64,000 bases of DNA. It comes from Toxotes chatareus. Its lineage: Eukaryota > Chordata > Actinopteri > Toxotidae. Below are positions 33,700 through 47,283 of this stretch, one piece after another. The notes beneath the pieces were generated by a model. The model did no database searches. It saw nothing but the letters and a program-made list of their open reading frames with translations, and was not told the origin of the DNA. The first letter of the stretch is position 1; every line of letters begins with the position of its first letter. A program made the translations under genes and the position numbers. The stretch spans positions 20,539,047 to 20,603,046 of the forward strand of contig CM028882.1 in assembly GCA_016801885.1 (NCBI GenBank). The letters run 5' to 3'.

Positions 33700-35345
33700 C
33701 TGAACCATATGTCATACCTTTTGCTGTCTGTACAGGCCTATTTCATAGGAAAACATAAATAGGTCTGAATAAATAGTCAAATTATCATTAAAAAAGAATG
33801 TGGCTATGTTTCCACATGAAATGTAGCCTAATGAAACATGAATTTCACATGTGCTATTGGCTATTACGCTACATTTTACATGTAAATGTCCAAAACCACG
33901 TGCGTTAAAATGTGAACTCATCAAACGTAAATGGCTTTCACTTCTGTTTATAAAAAATTTTTTTTTAGCATTATTATTATTATTATTATTATTATTAGTA
34001 GTAGTAGTAGTAGTATTAGTAGTAGTAGTAGTAGTAGCAGAAGTGGTAGTTGTAGTATAATATTAGCGTCATTGGAGATGGGTGGAGACTGAGGTTGTTA
34101 TTTTTTCAGCTTACCAATACCAATTTTCAAAGGTTTTCTCAGCTGACTTTATTTCACGTCGCTCCCTAGCTGCAGTTTATAATAATATAATAATATAATA
34201 ATATTTTATTCTCTTACAATATAATTTTGTCCTGTCCTGATTTTATGGAATAGGGCGGAACTTTAATGCTGACGGCTTCAAAACAGACAGTCCGGACTTT
34301 ACCTTTCAAACTCCAGTGCAAGACAAACGATCATGCCCAGTCAGACCTAAACAAGGCTTGAAGTATGCCCACCGTTGACGTACGACAGGTATTTTAATGA
34401 CTCTTTCTTTAGTAGAGAACTATCGCTGACGTTTTACAACTGGCTGTTTTTACCTCAGCTGCAGATTGAACAGTTTGAAAATTGTAAAATACTCAGGAAC
34501 GATAGCTGTTGCTAACTGGAACGCTAGTAGTTTGGTGTCGTAACGTAAGCTAACAAGCTATATAGGGACGTTAGCTAGGCTATATGTGGCAAGTTAGCTA
34601 ACATTAGATTTGGTGACTAACGCTAGGTTGCTGGTTGTGTGTTAGATACACGCGTGATAAGGGTATGCCTTTAGCTCGCGGAAGATGATATAATATTAGA
34701 GGAAAAGGAGACTTCAGAAGCTTGTAAGCTAGCTTATGTTAACGCCGTTCCATAACAAAGTCAGCTAACGTTAGGTAAGGTGGCTAACGTTACAGTTAGC
34801 CTTGAGCTGTTGGTTAACGTTACAGTTGTGGGTACGCAGTCGCGAGAATTACCCTTTATGTTATATTAATGATAGTTGTGGTAACATGAAAAGCATAGGT
34901 GTTTACGTTAATTTTCCCACGGGGGTCGGGTTTCAATTTAAAACTGTCAAAGTTCATTGCTAAAAGTCTGTTATCAGTTACCCTTAGCTTGCATTAGTAA
35001 GACAATTCAGAAGTAACATCACAGTTTATCGTATCCGTAGGTTCAGCTTATTTAAGCAGGCACTGAGGTATAATTGTGGCTGTCATGTATCTAGCTGCGA
35101 AGTTCTTCTACACTCTGCTCTGAATTAAATGTCCGATTGTGAAAGCTGCAGCCAGTGATACTTTCTGCACAAAAAAATATAAACTCAACTAAAATAGCAT
35201 GCTTCTGTTTCAAAGAAAGGGCACTTAACAAAGTCAAAACTTCGGCAGATCGACTTGGCATACAATTTGTATCAAAAGTGTTTTCATACAAACTGTTTCC
35301 ATATTAACTGAACTTGTCATCCCGTAGTTTTAGCATAAGTGAACC
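33700..35345. other. Intergenic region and 5' untranslated region of tut7
   Basis: It contains an ATT/AGT trinucleotide tract (33968-34058). A probable tut7 promoter and first non-coding exon lie around 34250-34388, ending 'tacgacag|gtattt'. The following stretch is rich in 'gctaacgttag' repeats of the kind common in fish 5' introns. No other gene is seen. Confidence 0.45.
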
Positions 35346-38161
35346 ATGGAAAACTCAGGCAGGCCTTACCGGGCTAGGCAAGGCGGTTGGGAGAGGGGAG
35401 CTGGAGCAGACAAGGCAGAAAGCTGGAGGATCCAGGACCAGTGTCGAGGACAGAACTTCAGACCAGAGGGAGGTCAGCAGGGCAAGAAGAATCAGAGTGG
35501 GCCCTACCGGGCCAGCCCCAAGAAGGGAGCACTGGGACCTCTTAGCTACTCCCCTGGTGGATTCAGAGGTGGTCACAGCCCCTTGCAGAAGGACGACGTC
35601 CGTTGGTTCTCAGGTCCCGAGAGTACTGGTGAGAGTCGAGAAGATAAGTGGAGAGAGCGCTCGCAGCAGCAGCAGCACTGGAGGAGAAGTAACCAGGGAG
35701 AGGGTCCAAAGGAGGACAGGGAGCAGGGGAAGAGAGAGACCACAGATGGCAGTGCACATAACTCAGGTGAGCGTTTCAAAATCGGATCTTGGGGAAAGAG
35801 TGGAATACTTTCAGTTTTCTCCCCACCAAAAAAAAAAAATCTGAGACAGTCTGCTTTTGGCAGCAATCTAACACCTTTTAAAACAGGGTTCATCGTAATT
35901 CTTTATTACCCCACAAGTCTGATTTTTGATCACAGTGATGTATATATGCCGTTTATTAAATTTTAGCTTGAGTGTGAGTGTAAGAACTGGCTATACTTTA
36001 TCACACATTACTGATTAACATCTCCACAAAAACAGACATTTGTGACTCATAGATTTCTTCCATCCAAAGGGAGAAGAAGGAGAAATAGAAACAAGAACAA
36101 AACTTTTGCTGAAGAAAACAGGGGCCTTGTGAACGAAGACTCCACACTATCAGCAAAAGAGCTGCACAGCCTACGGCAAGCAGAGAGGCGACTTAACAAA
36201 GATGAGATCTACTGCCTGAAGAAGGTACAGACTTTCATTGTGGCTGCCCAGATGTACATCTTTGAGTATATTTGCTTTGATAACTCTATATTAGTTGTAA
36301 ACCTTCTTCAGTATTTGATATTTTATGAGGAATAGCTGAGTTAAAAACATCCATAAATGCATTGTTTTTTTGCAGCTGTTGTCTGATGTCATTACTTTCC
36401 TCCTTTTAAATTGTTTCAGAGGTCCCACAGTAACCCCGGTGCACTGTACACTTGCGCTTTATGTGATGTTCTCTTGGAATCTGTGTCAGATGCTTACAGG
36501 CACATCAGAGACAAACGGCACAAGAAAAGGACAAGGGTCAGAAATTGTTTTATTATGCAAATCACCATTTGCATGATTACCGTAAACATTTGTGGACAGA
36601 TGATCCTACTATACTGTCCTTGTGCAGTAATTGCCTCTAAGCATTAATATACAAATTTTTGCTTGTGTGTGCTTGTGTTTACAGGAGAGGCAAGAACAGG
36701 TGACACTGACTGAGATTCTGCCTCCAGGCCCAGAGCAGATCAGTGCAGTGAGTACTGCACTAGAGACGGTTGTCCGGGAACATGGGATGAATGACCAGGA
36801 TGTTGAGAGGAGACAGTGTGTAGTCTCCATAATGCAAGAACTACTTGTATCCGTCCTGCCTGGTGAGTCATCTGAGGACAAAATATTTGTTTAGTGACAG
36901 AGACATGACCTAAATTCATCCTGATAGTGATACTGCTTTGTAGCAAACAGGCTTCTGGATGCTGCACTTTATATCATTTAATTTTTCTGTTAATCTGTCA
37001 GTAATTAATGGTAACATTTTTCCCTCTCTGTTTTGCTCATCTGTAGAGATCAAACTCAGGCTATATGGATCATCTTGTACTAAGTTTGGATTTAAGGATT
37101 CTGATGTCAACATTGACATTCAGTATCCACCTCACGTGAGTAGACCAGTGTGAGTTTGATTGTGTGAATACTGTTTTAAGATACAGTTCACATTTTATTG
37201 TGATTTGTGGATGCTTTATTTGAAAGGCACGCCACATTCATATGCCTTTTTCTATATTGTATTTATGTTGTATAAAGGATTTGAAATGGAATGTATTCAC
37301 AGATGCATCAGCCAGACGTTTTGTTGTTGGTCAAGGAGAGCCTCTCTGAGAGCCGTGAGTCACCTCTTATTCATATAACTGCAAAATTTTTCCTCGTGAA
37401 GATATTCTGCCATAGGAAAGTCAGTAAGGTGCTAGGCTGTCATGGAAGTCTTAAATTTAACATGTCTTGTTTGTCTTCAGCTCTCTTTGTTGACCTGGAA
37501 GCTGATTTTCATGCCAGGGTGCCTGTTGTCATCTGCAAAGAGAAAAAGAGGTGGGTATCTCCAATATGTTCACAGTTCACTACCATATTTGTAAGTCTAA
37601 TTGATGGATCAAATTCTATGATTTAGATGAATTCTGAAGTCATGATCTTTAAGATATTAAGGTTGACCATAATCGAAGAAATTAAAATATTACCAGAATG
37701 GAATTTAGCAAATGGAGAGAGAGAGAGAAAGAAAAAAACTGCTCTTTAGAGGGTTCAACAGTTTTGTTTTTTCTCAACAGTGGCCTGATCTGCAAAGTGA
37801 GTGCAGGGAATGAAAATGCATTCCAAACCACCTCCTATCTCTCTGCTCTAGCAAGTCAGGAGCATCTCCTCCTCCCACTGGTTTTGGGACTCAGACAATG
37901 GGCCCGGGTAGGTTTCCAGTTGAGACCCCAATCTGTTGCTCCCATTAGCCAGGCAACTTTTTTTTTTTTTTTAAACATCACATTTTGTTTTTAACGTGTT
38001 CTTTCTGGCTTAGATCTGTGAGATTGACCGTGCAGAGGAAGGTGGGCTGCCACCATATGTCTTCGCCCTCATGGTCATCTATTTTTTACAAAAGCGCAAA
38101 GAGCCTCTCTTGCCTACTTACCTGAACCAAGAGGTGCGTGTTTCTTTTCATCTTGGCCCTG

Positions 38162-38201
<40 letters not shown>

Positions 38202-41200
38202 TACACATATATATATGTATATTTCAGTGGAAACTAATCTAATCATCTTATTTTTAGATTAAGGTGTTTTCACTCAGCAGGTTGTCAGACTTCAACCTCA
38301 TGCATACAGAGGATGGATATTTACATTGGGCTTACACCCCTTCCTCCAGAGAATCATCACAGCCAGCAGAGGGCTCCTCTATAAAGGGCAAGGTAATCAT
38401 GAAGACGCAAATGTTTTTTTGTTTTTTTTTTAATGAGTATTTTGGTTTCTTTTTTGACAGTTTGCAGTATTCATTTTATACACTTGAGGATGAGATGCCT
38501 TCGTTAGACACAGAAACACAGAGCCGGAAGAACAAAAAGTGTAATTGTCAAAATACTTATGGTCTGGGCTTGCCTGATGTGTTGCCTGATGTGTCTTCGT
38601 GCAGGTTCCGCTGGTGTTTCAGAGCCCTCACCCACCAGTGGAAGTTGGGCTTCTCTGGGTTGAAATGCTTCGCTTCTACTCACTGGAGTTCAACATGGCT
38701 GACAATGTAATAAGTGTGCGGACCAGTGCTGTCCTCTCCCGAGAGATCAAAGACTGGCCAAAGAAACGCATCGCTGTGGAGGGTTAGAGGCTTTCTAATG
38801 TGTAGTGTGAATTTTGAAAGTTTTTGCTTTTGGGCACTGTAAAAATCACACAGATGCTTTCATGCATTGGTGTTTTTGTAAGTGAAAATGATCTCAGGGA
38901 AAATCCATGTAATTGTCACTCATTTCTTGGTCAGTTTTGACTAGCATTGTTTTTACGATAGTAATGCCCAGGTTGAAACAAACAAGCTCCAGTGTAATGG
39001 AATGCCACTTTTGCTACTCATTTGATGTTGTCAGTGGCATTTGGGGATGTTGTTCATAGGCTGTGGCACTGAAATTCTACCCAACCCTAGATTTGTTTTT
39101 ATATGTCTGCTAGCGTTTTAAAGGATGAACATAATCTACATGTTTGTCGTATACATAGAGTTTGATTACTCTTTACTTGTACATAGTTTATCTCTAACTA
39201 ATGTCTATGTTTCTGTGTTCAGATCCATTTGCTGTGAAGAGAAATGTTGCCCGCACAGTGAACAGCCAGCAAATGTACGAGTACATCCTCCACTGCCTCA
39301 AAACCACATACAAGTACTTTGCACTGCCACTCAACACATCAGCTGCTAATCATAAGACAGAAGCACGACGTGGACCTGTGGCCCAGGGGGCCAATGCTAA
39401 GGCTTTAAATGAAGAGATTTTAAGCCTATCAGATTTCAGTCAGCTCACCATTCAGTCACAGCATGCAAGTCAACTTAAAGCTGTAGAAAATGGTCCTGAA
39501 GACTCTGACTGCATTATTGAGGAAGAAGAGGAGGTTGAAGAATACAGTGACTCAGAGGAAGAAAGAGAGAAAGAAAAGGTGGATGTGGGCAAAAGCAGTC
39601 TCTCGGAGGATGAGGAGGAGCAGGATGAGGATGTAGATACTGATGGGGATGCACATGCCAGACAACACTTGGACAGCTTCACCACAGAGGATGAGGAGAT
39701 TTTCGCAGTGGATGAGATTTCAGGGGAGGAGCTTTTGTCTGATGAGGAGGGTCCAGATCTGGACACACCTGGTTCAGTGGATGAGGAGGAGGAGGAGGAA
39801 GAGGTCGAGCTGGCACCTTTCAGTCTGTCACCTCCACCTTTAGAGGATGCAGTTAAAGATGAGGTCCCAGAAAATAAAAACCAAAAACAGAGCAGACGTT
39901 ATGAGTTCACCAGGCAAGCTTTCACTCGAGGAAAAGTAAGTTTGTTTTCACTTTACATACAGTACTTATGAATGACTCTCTGGAAAGCAAGGTTCTTAAT
40001 CTTAATGTGTAAGACAACAAAAAACATATAAGCTAATTTCAAACTTAAGTGAACATTTTTTTAAAGCTGTGTGATAATCAACTACCAGGTGACTGGTAGT
40101 TAAACTATTACACGACACTGTGGCAAATAAGCTTGTGTCCATCATGTCAGTTGAACTCCTTTCAATGTCTCTTAGTCACACATGGTCGTGTGCAGCTTGT
40201 GCAAGCGTGATGGACATCTGAAAAAAGACTGCCCAGAAGATTTCAAGAAAGTGCAGCTGGACCCTTTGCCCCCAATAACACCAGAGTTTCTCAGTGTCCT
40301 TGACAAAGTCTGTGAGCAGTGCTACAGTGAGTATCATGTGATTGCAAGTATTTTTTTCGGATTCTCATCCTAAATACCCGTGGGATTTGCAAGTGGTCTA
40401 AGTTGGATTTAGCGAACTCCCTTAATTGCACAACCTTATGTAAAGTGCTAATTTCAACTTGATCAGTGCCACCTGCTCAGAAGTAGTTGGACATTGCAGG
40501 ATTTAATCATTAGCTGAAACAACACCTGCATTTTGAGGAGCCTGAAAAATATGGAATATATTACAGCTGTCAATGACATGTTATCAGAGCAGAGCAGTGC
40601 TGTGACAGAAATATAGGGAAGGGAAGAGAAGGGTTTGACATGAATTTAGAGGACCAGAGATGTTTTGCTTGAAGCACAATGGTTCATGTTGGTTCAATGT
40701 GTGTTCACCAGCCGTATTTGAGTATTGGTCCGTTTCCTTTTTAGTTGACTTTGCCCCAGATGAACTGGAAGTGGGTGTGAGAGAGCACATCCTCCAAGAC
40801 CTGGAGACATTTGTCAGACGACAGTTTACTGGTGACGTAAACCACCATATTCACTACTTAGCATCTTCAGTTTTTCAGACATAAACTAGCATGATAATGC
40901 ATTTTTTTGATTTCCCCATTAACTACAAGATGTAGAACAGAGAGCATATATAGGTTGAAACTCACAGATGTTTTTTGATGTGCAGGAGCTCGGTTACAAC
41001 TATTTGGATCATCTAAAAATGGCTTTGGCTTCAGGCAGAGTGACCTAGACATTTGTATGGTGTTGGAGGGACAGGAGACCATAGATGTAAGTAGTGCTGC
41101 TCAATTATCCAGAATCACTATTATTCACCATTATTTTAGTCAATATTGAGATCATGATTATTTAACACAATTGCACATTTACCTTGGAAACACCATACAT

Positions 41201-44200
41201 TTATATACACATAAATAAAATCAGCTGAGTTGTAGTGCACTTCCACAGCCTACTGAAAATTGCTAAACTTATATAAAAATAAATTAGATGAAATATTTAT
41301 TGTTTAGTCATAGATGATGCAATTGAATTTCAGATGATTAGACAAATTGGTTATTGCTGACACCAAATTGCTGACACCACTGTGAAACAAACCTTACACA
41401 TTATTTGTTGCTGTCCCTTGTCAGACTTGAAAACCGATGTGATTTCCAAACACCTGTATTGGTTTTCTCTCTGTCTGTCATCATGGCTTGAGCTGATTTT
41501 TTTTCTGCAGGATATTGACTGCATCAAAATCATAGAAAGCCTGGCAAGATTGCTAAAGAAACACCCAGGTAAGGCATAGTAGACCTGGATTACTGGCACT
41601 TCTTGTGTTATGTTTTTTTTCCATTGGTTGTTCATCAGGATCAGCCAACAAAAAACATCAGTGTAACACTGATGACTGACCTGTCTCCTCATCTGCACCC
41701 TGTCATCAGGTCTGAAGAACATCCTACCCATCACTACAGCTAAAGTACCCATTGTGAAGTTCTACCATGTTCGCACTGGCTTGGAGGGAGACATCAGCCT
41801 CTACAACACACTGGTAGGGCTCATTCTCCCTCACGTGAGACAAGAGTCCGTGTAAAAACATTTAAACATTTAAAATTTGCTTTTTCTTTTTTTTCTAACT
41901 TTTCCTTTTCAGGCCCTGCACAACACACGCCTGCTAGCTTCATATGCTGCCATTGACAGGAGAGTGAAGATCCTCTGTTATGTCATGAAGGTTTTTGCCA
42001 AGGTGAATATGCTTTCAACATTTGCAGCCAAGGCACCATTGCAATGTGTGAAGCGTTGATGTTTTTGTAGTATTATATTGTTTGGTCATTTTCTTCTGTG
42101 TTACTGTATCATCACCATATTTATTTTTGACCCATTACAGATGTGTGACATTGGCGATGCCTCTCGTGGCAGCCTCTCATCCTACGCTTACACGCTCATG
42201 GTGCTGTTCTTCCTTCAGCAGAGAAATCCACCAGTTATCCCTGTGCTGCAAGAGGTACAAATGACATGTTTGTAAAAGGGTTCAAACTGGCTTTTAAATT
42301 TTTCATTCAAATTAAGGTTTGTGAATAAACCACCTTAGTTTTTGAATGATACTAAATACCTAAGTAGTGTTGCCTTGAAATAATTTTATGGTAAGCAAAC
42401 TAAGATTTACATAACTGCAGGCCGTTTCAGAGCTACAAAGATTAAATTATTAGTCACACAGTTTTGCTCTTTTGATGTTGAGTTATTGTGAAACATCTCA
42501 CTATCTAGACTTACCATATTATATTCCTAAGCTTACAATTATCTCAATTGTGTATGTTAATGATTGCAAACTTTTCTGACTTCACTGAAATGTTTGTTGC
42601 AGATCTATGATGGAAAGAAAAAACCAGAAGTGCTAGTTGATGGCTGGAATGTGTACTTCTTTGACGACTTAAAAACATTAGTAAGTATTAGTGTGAGCGT
42701 CCCCTGTAAACATTTTTGTGAATGAGCATGTCACACTGTGTCTTAATAACACGTCAATCTTGCCTTCGTCCACCTGCAGCCTAGTAGTTGGCCACAGTAT
42801 GGGAAGAACGCTGAGACGGTGGGGGAGCTGTGGCTCGGCCTGCTCTGCTTTTATACAGAAGACTTTGACTTCAGAGAGCATGTAGTCTGTATCCGTCAGC
42901 AATGCCGCCTCACTACCTTCAACAAACAGTGGACATCCAAATACATTGTCATTGAAGGTCAGCATGTGTGACAGTCTCAGGGTCCAGACTAGATATTGTT
43001 ATGAATGAGTTGTATTGTTTGAGTGTTGGCTGAAATGACTGTGTGTGGCTGTTTGTCAGTATTTCTGATTGTTAAGCTGTGTTATTTTCTCCTCTGTGTC
43101 CATATTACAGATCCATTTGACCTGAATCATAACTTGGGTGCCGGTCTGTCCAGGAAAAGTATGATTGTTACTTTATTTCTGTCTCTGGTTTATCTGTCTT
43201 CTGCTGTCCTTTATTTTTCTCTTTTCAAAATCTATTTTCTTGTCTTGTCCCATCCAAAGTGACTAACTTCATCATGAAGGCTTTCATCAACGGCAGAACA
43301 GTGTTTGGCACACCCATCAAAACCTTACCTGCCATCTGCCCGAGTCCGATGGTAAGTATTTGCTGTCTAAACACCATATTTGCATATTGTGGTGCTATTG
43401 TCTAAGCACTGACACTGTGATTTGTCCCCATCTGTCCCAGGAGTATTTCTTTGATCCTGAAGTTCTCACTGAGGGAGAAGTGGCTCCCAATGACCGCTGC
43501 TGCCGAATCTGTGGCAAAATCGGCCACTTCATGAAAGACTGCCCCATGCGTAAGAAGTAGGTATAGTCAATGTTAACTTGTACATAAATGTCTACCCTCA
43601 CCATATGTCAAGCCGCAGGATTACATAATTATTGTGGACAATTTTGCCCCAGGTCCAAACATAGAAGGGACTCAGAGAAAAGGCCAGAGTACATGAGAGA
43701 CAAAATGGATACATCAGAGGACACCAGGGATCAGGTCAGACACAAGAGCGAGAACTGGAGGAAGAGAGATGCACTGGAAATGCGCTGCTGCTACCTGTGT
43801 GGATCTACTGCCCACATCAAGAAGGACTGTCAGCTATACAGAAGCCCTGCAGGTTCATACAAAGTTTGGATTCACATTTTAATTAAATGTTTTTTCATTT
43901 GCACTTCTGAGCCCTTCCAAAACATATTTCTTAACTGTATAGTAGAACTGGCCGTTTAGTTTAGTTTCCTTTACTTCTTATTGCATCAGAAATATAAAGT
44001 TCAGGAAGTTATGATGCATTAATGTAACTCATAAAATAGATGGGAAAAGTCAGTTGCTTTCTTTTAAACTTTCATTTTTCATTTGGCAGGTAATGTGAAG
44101 ATGGAGAGCTTTACCTACTCCTCTTCAGCCCACCTGAGGAATTTGAGAGAAAAGGAGAAACAGGTATGATCTTAGTCACTGAAAAATATTCTTTGAAATT

Positions 44201-45013
44201 CGTAGACAGCTTTGAACACTGCTACACCTGTGCCCTCATTTACCTTACTTTTTCAGGGTTCACCTGTACAAGAAGAAAAGAAGAAGAGAAAGCAACAAAA
44301 TGTGATATTAGGTCCACAAGCAGGTATGTAGAGTTAAACTGTCACAATGAGGTTTTTTTTTTTTTTGACTACTCGTCATGGTCATTGTGTAGCTAATTTA
44401 ACATTGAATTTAATTGAAAAGGTTTTGTTTGTTTTTAAATTACTTTGTAAAATATAGGAAGAAATTAATATAAAATACCCCACCTCACTTAACACACATT
44501 TTTCCATCAAGCTCTGCCTTCAGCGTACATTGTCAGCCACTGTATGAACAGATTTTTTTTGCATGCCAAACCCCAACATCTTGTTTGAACCAAAAATATG
44601 TTTATCATTTGTGGAGACAATGTGCACTGTATACTCTCTACAGAGGGAGTAGCCTTAATAAAAACTGTTGATGGTGTTTTTTGGGGGGAGTTTTTTGCTA
44701 ATTTTTTTAGAGCTGGTGAGGAGAGAAGCTGAGAGCAAGGCTAAAGTTTAGCATTTTGCTCTTGTTTTTATCTGTTGGTTGAGTTACCATACTTATAAAC
44801 TGAAACAATTTTGTTCAAAGATGAGACAGTGTGGTCTGTTTAGCCTGATCATTTAGCCTGATAAGACAGGTTCATTTTTACATTATAAAAGTGACCGTGT
44901 AGGTTAAAAATATTTTGGAATAAATGTTGACAGTTGTATTCTGGTTTGTTTCAGGTAGTTTAGCCTGCAGAAATTTGGGTCGCTCTGGTCAGAGGAAGAG
45001 TCCAGTGGAATGA
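35346..45013 (+). CDS. tut7: Terminal uridylyltransferase 7 (TUT7/ZCCHC6)
   Basis: Twenty-eight coding exons, 3972 nt, 1323 aa: 35346-35766, 36070-36224, 36420-36536, 36685-36862, 37047-37135, 37303-37354, 37481-37550, 37781-37907, 38014-38133, 38258-38392, 38605-38782, 39223-39935, 40176-40326, 40745-40831, 40986-41086, 41511-41568, 41710-41813, 41913-42002, 42141-42254, 42603-42680, 42780-42957, 43111-43158, 43260-43351, 43441-43556, 43653-43852, 44090-44163, 44257-44323 and 44955-45013. Domains: C2H2 finger (C204, C207, H220, H226); inactive first nucleotidyltransferase and PAP-associated half; acidic linker in the 713-nt exon; CCHC knuckle (C791, C794, H799, C804); active nucleotidyltransferase with FGSS...SDLD (D884, D886) and D945; second PAP-associated domain; CCHC knuckles at 1173-1186 and 1237-1250. 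TUT7 adds U tails to pre-let-7 and mRNA in the cytoplasm. The neighbouring isca1 and the LYGSSC, VNIDI and DFHARVPVV wording favour TUT7 over TUT4. The N-terminal region is shorter than in human (1495 aa). Confidence 0.95.
38166..38196. repeat. (TA)n tract in a tut7 intron
   Basis: About 15 AT units between the exons ending 38133 and starting 38258. Confidence 0.9.
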
Positions 45014-47150
45014 GCAGCAGCTGTGGCTACCCAAACCACAAGGGTCTACTCTTGTCCAGGCAGAAAGAAAGTCCAGAAACCCATAAATCTGTATGGGACT
45101 GTTGGGCAAATGGGAGCCCATTAAAAGCCAAAGCCAGGACGCCTTGACTTGAAGCCAAATAGGGCCTTTTTATGTGTTGTTTTCTCTCCCCTAAAGTGCT
45201 CCTCCTCAGAGGAGCTTTTTTTAAAGCTTTCATTTTAACAAGACAAGCCATTATGCATGCACCTCGTGTTTGTTTACCTACACTGCCAGTCAAGTTTTTT
45301 TTTTTTTAAATACACATTACATTTCAAGCAGTGTCATTGCAGATTCAGTGTGAAATTGCTGAAATTAGAAAATGTAAGTAATTGAGAAGTGTCTATTATA
45401 TGACTGATTCTGATTTCCTAGATCTTGATCACCACAACAAGGTATCTTTTGCAGACAACACACCATATATTTGTCTTGTAATTGATGCTAACACTTCTTG
45501 ACTGTATAGGCTCAACAGTCCTCACAAGTAAGATCTAGTGCTTGTAAACACTGCTTCAGCTGTACGACAAATGGACACGACGGTGGTATGGTATTTGTCT
45601 GCTACTTAAAGTGACTTGAGGTCAGTTAGGAGTAATCGAGATTAAGGCCATTTCAAATTAAACTAGAAACTCACTCATCAGTTCACTTATTCCTTATTTT
45701 CTTATAGTAAGGTTTAAGGTTTTTAATTATCCCATCATCTTTGAGAGTTAACCAACCATTTTTTTTTTAATGGAATTTATTTTTAAATCTTGTTTAATTT
45801 GTTATCTGCACTGATGCCCAGCAGTCTGTCTCTCCTTCAGCTTTGAAAGCAGCCCTTTGTGCAGTGTGTCTCTGTGTTAGAGAAATCACCCTGTAGTTAT
45901 TTTTTTCAGGGTCATGGTTTTATTTTTTTAAGACTGCTGATCCACTCCTATTTCATGGATACATACTGCCCCTCAATTGCCTGTAAGTGTGAATGGAAGG
46001 GAAAATTGTGTTAAAACTGTACTTCCTCTGCTAACCCTGGCCTGCATATGTCGCCACACATGCTAGGAAGTGTTGTAACTCTAGGAACACAAAGTTGAGA
46101 AGGTCCTCTGCTTACACAGTGGTTAAGGTTTTTTAAAAAAAAAACAATAAAGTGGGCTAGCTGATGGCATACACTGCTGAAAATGCTGTGTTCACTCATA
46201 AACTAGAGGTAATCTCAGTTCAGTGAAGAGATAAGTATATTTGTTTTCCACAGAGGCTTCATTTTGTAGTAATGGTGCCACAGATTGGTAGCTGCACTGT
46301 GAGGGTCCACGCCCTTGTATTATGTTGCTGCTAAGTTAATGTCTCAAAGACCTGCTTATCATTCAACTTTGAATATGGACTGTCTGGCTTTGTTGTTGTC
46401 CTAATATGGCTAAATTTTATTAAAAAAAAAAATTATGGTATTGTAATGGAATTTCTCATTTTAAAGTAGCTTTGTTTTAAAGCCAGCCTTATTGCGTTTC
46501 TTTTGTTGTTCTCAAATGGGAGGTTTAGTTTGTTATTCAGGAGCCCCAGTCCTGCCAGGAAAGGTTGGCTTGCAATCCAAGTTGTGTCTCAGTATTCATT
46601 AAACTGATATCAAATCCTGGTGTGGAATATGTCCTTGAAGAAGTTTTATTTGTTCATTTTGTTTTGCTTTTCAAAGCTTTGTATACTCTTCATGGCACAT
46701 TACACACTTCAAGACCTTTAGGTGTGTTCTTGGCAGTGTAAGTGGCATTAGTGAGGTGTGACAAAGCTGAAATTATGGATAGATGAACTATTTATCTCTT
46801 TGTCTTTCACACATTTATAGCTAGCCAGTAAAAACAACTGTAGAAAGGATATAGTGTTGTACTAGAAAACGAACTCAATGGATTACACATTATTAACCAC
46901 CTGAATAATGTAATAATTTCTAGTGTTAGTCCACCCTGGTCACTGAATGTTGTTTTATAAAAACCTTTTGAAGAAGACTTGTATGCCACTCTAAATATTG
47001 GACAGTAGAGCATGGAATTTCAGTGTTGACTCTGGGAATCTACAGTTTGTTTTTGTTTATTTCTTTCTTTTTGTTCGAATTATGCTGCTTTCATAATATT
47101 ACAGGGCGGTTACACAACAGGAGTTGTGAACATCTTCGTGGTGCTTTAAA
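45014..47150. other. tut7 3' UTR and intergenic region
   Basis: No coding exon is supported. A canonical AATAAA at 46146-46151 is a plausible polyadenylation signal for tut7. The segment is A+T rich. The last 130 bases before the isca1 ATG become G+C richer and include inverted CCAAT motifs ('ccgattggctg', 'cagccaataattg'), consistent with the isca1 promoter. Confidence 0.45.
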
Positions 47151-47283
47151 TCCGTGAGCCGATTGGCTGTCGCGCCCGTTGGTCATATCATCAGCCAATA
47201 ATTGAACAGGCAGTTCATTTGGGGCGGGTTCCAAGTTTTCTCACGCCTGCGCAAGTCAATGTTGTGATTTTAGCTGCAGCAAC

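Noticed and set aside
35314..35844. 176-aa plus-strand open frame beginning MSSRSFSISEP
   Set aside because: Second frame over the first tut7 coding exon; the tut7 frame splices in phase to homologous exons and this one does not.
35355..35893. Overlapping minus-strand open frames opposite tut7 exon 1
   Set aside because: G+C-rich exon mirror; no splice sites or domain.
39470..39766. 98-aa minus-strand Ser-rich open frame
   Set aside because: Antisense of the acidic linker of tut7; Ser runs are the mirror of Glu/Asp codons.
43441..43560. Stop codon TAG right after the second tut7 CCHC knuckle
   Set aside because: The TAG overlaps a GTAGGT splice donor at 43557; using it joins in phase to the next exon with a third CCHC knuckle.
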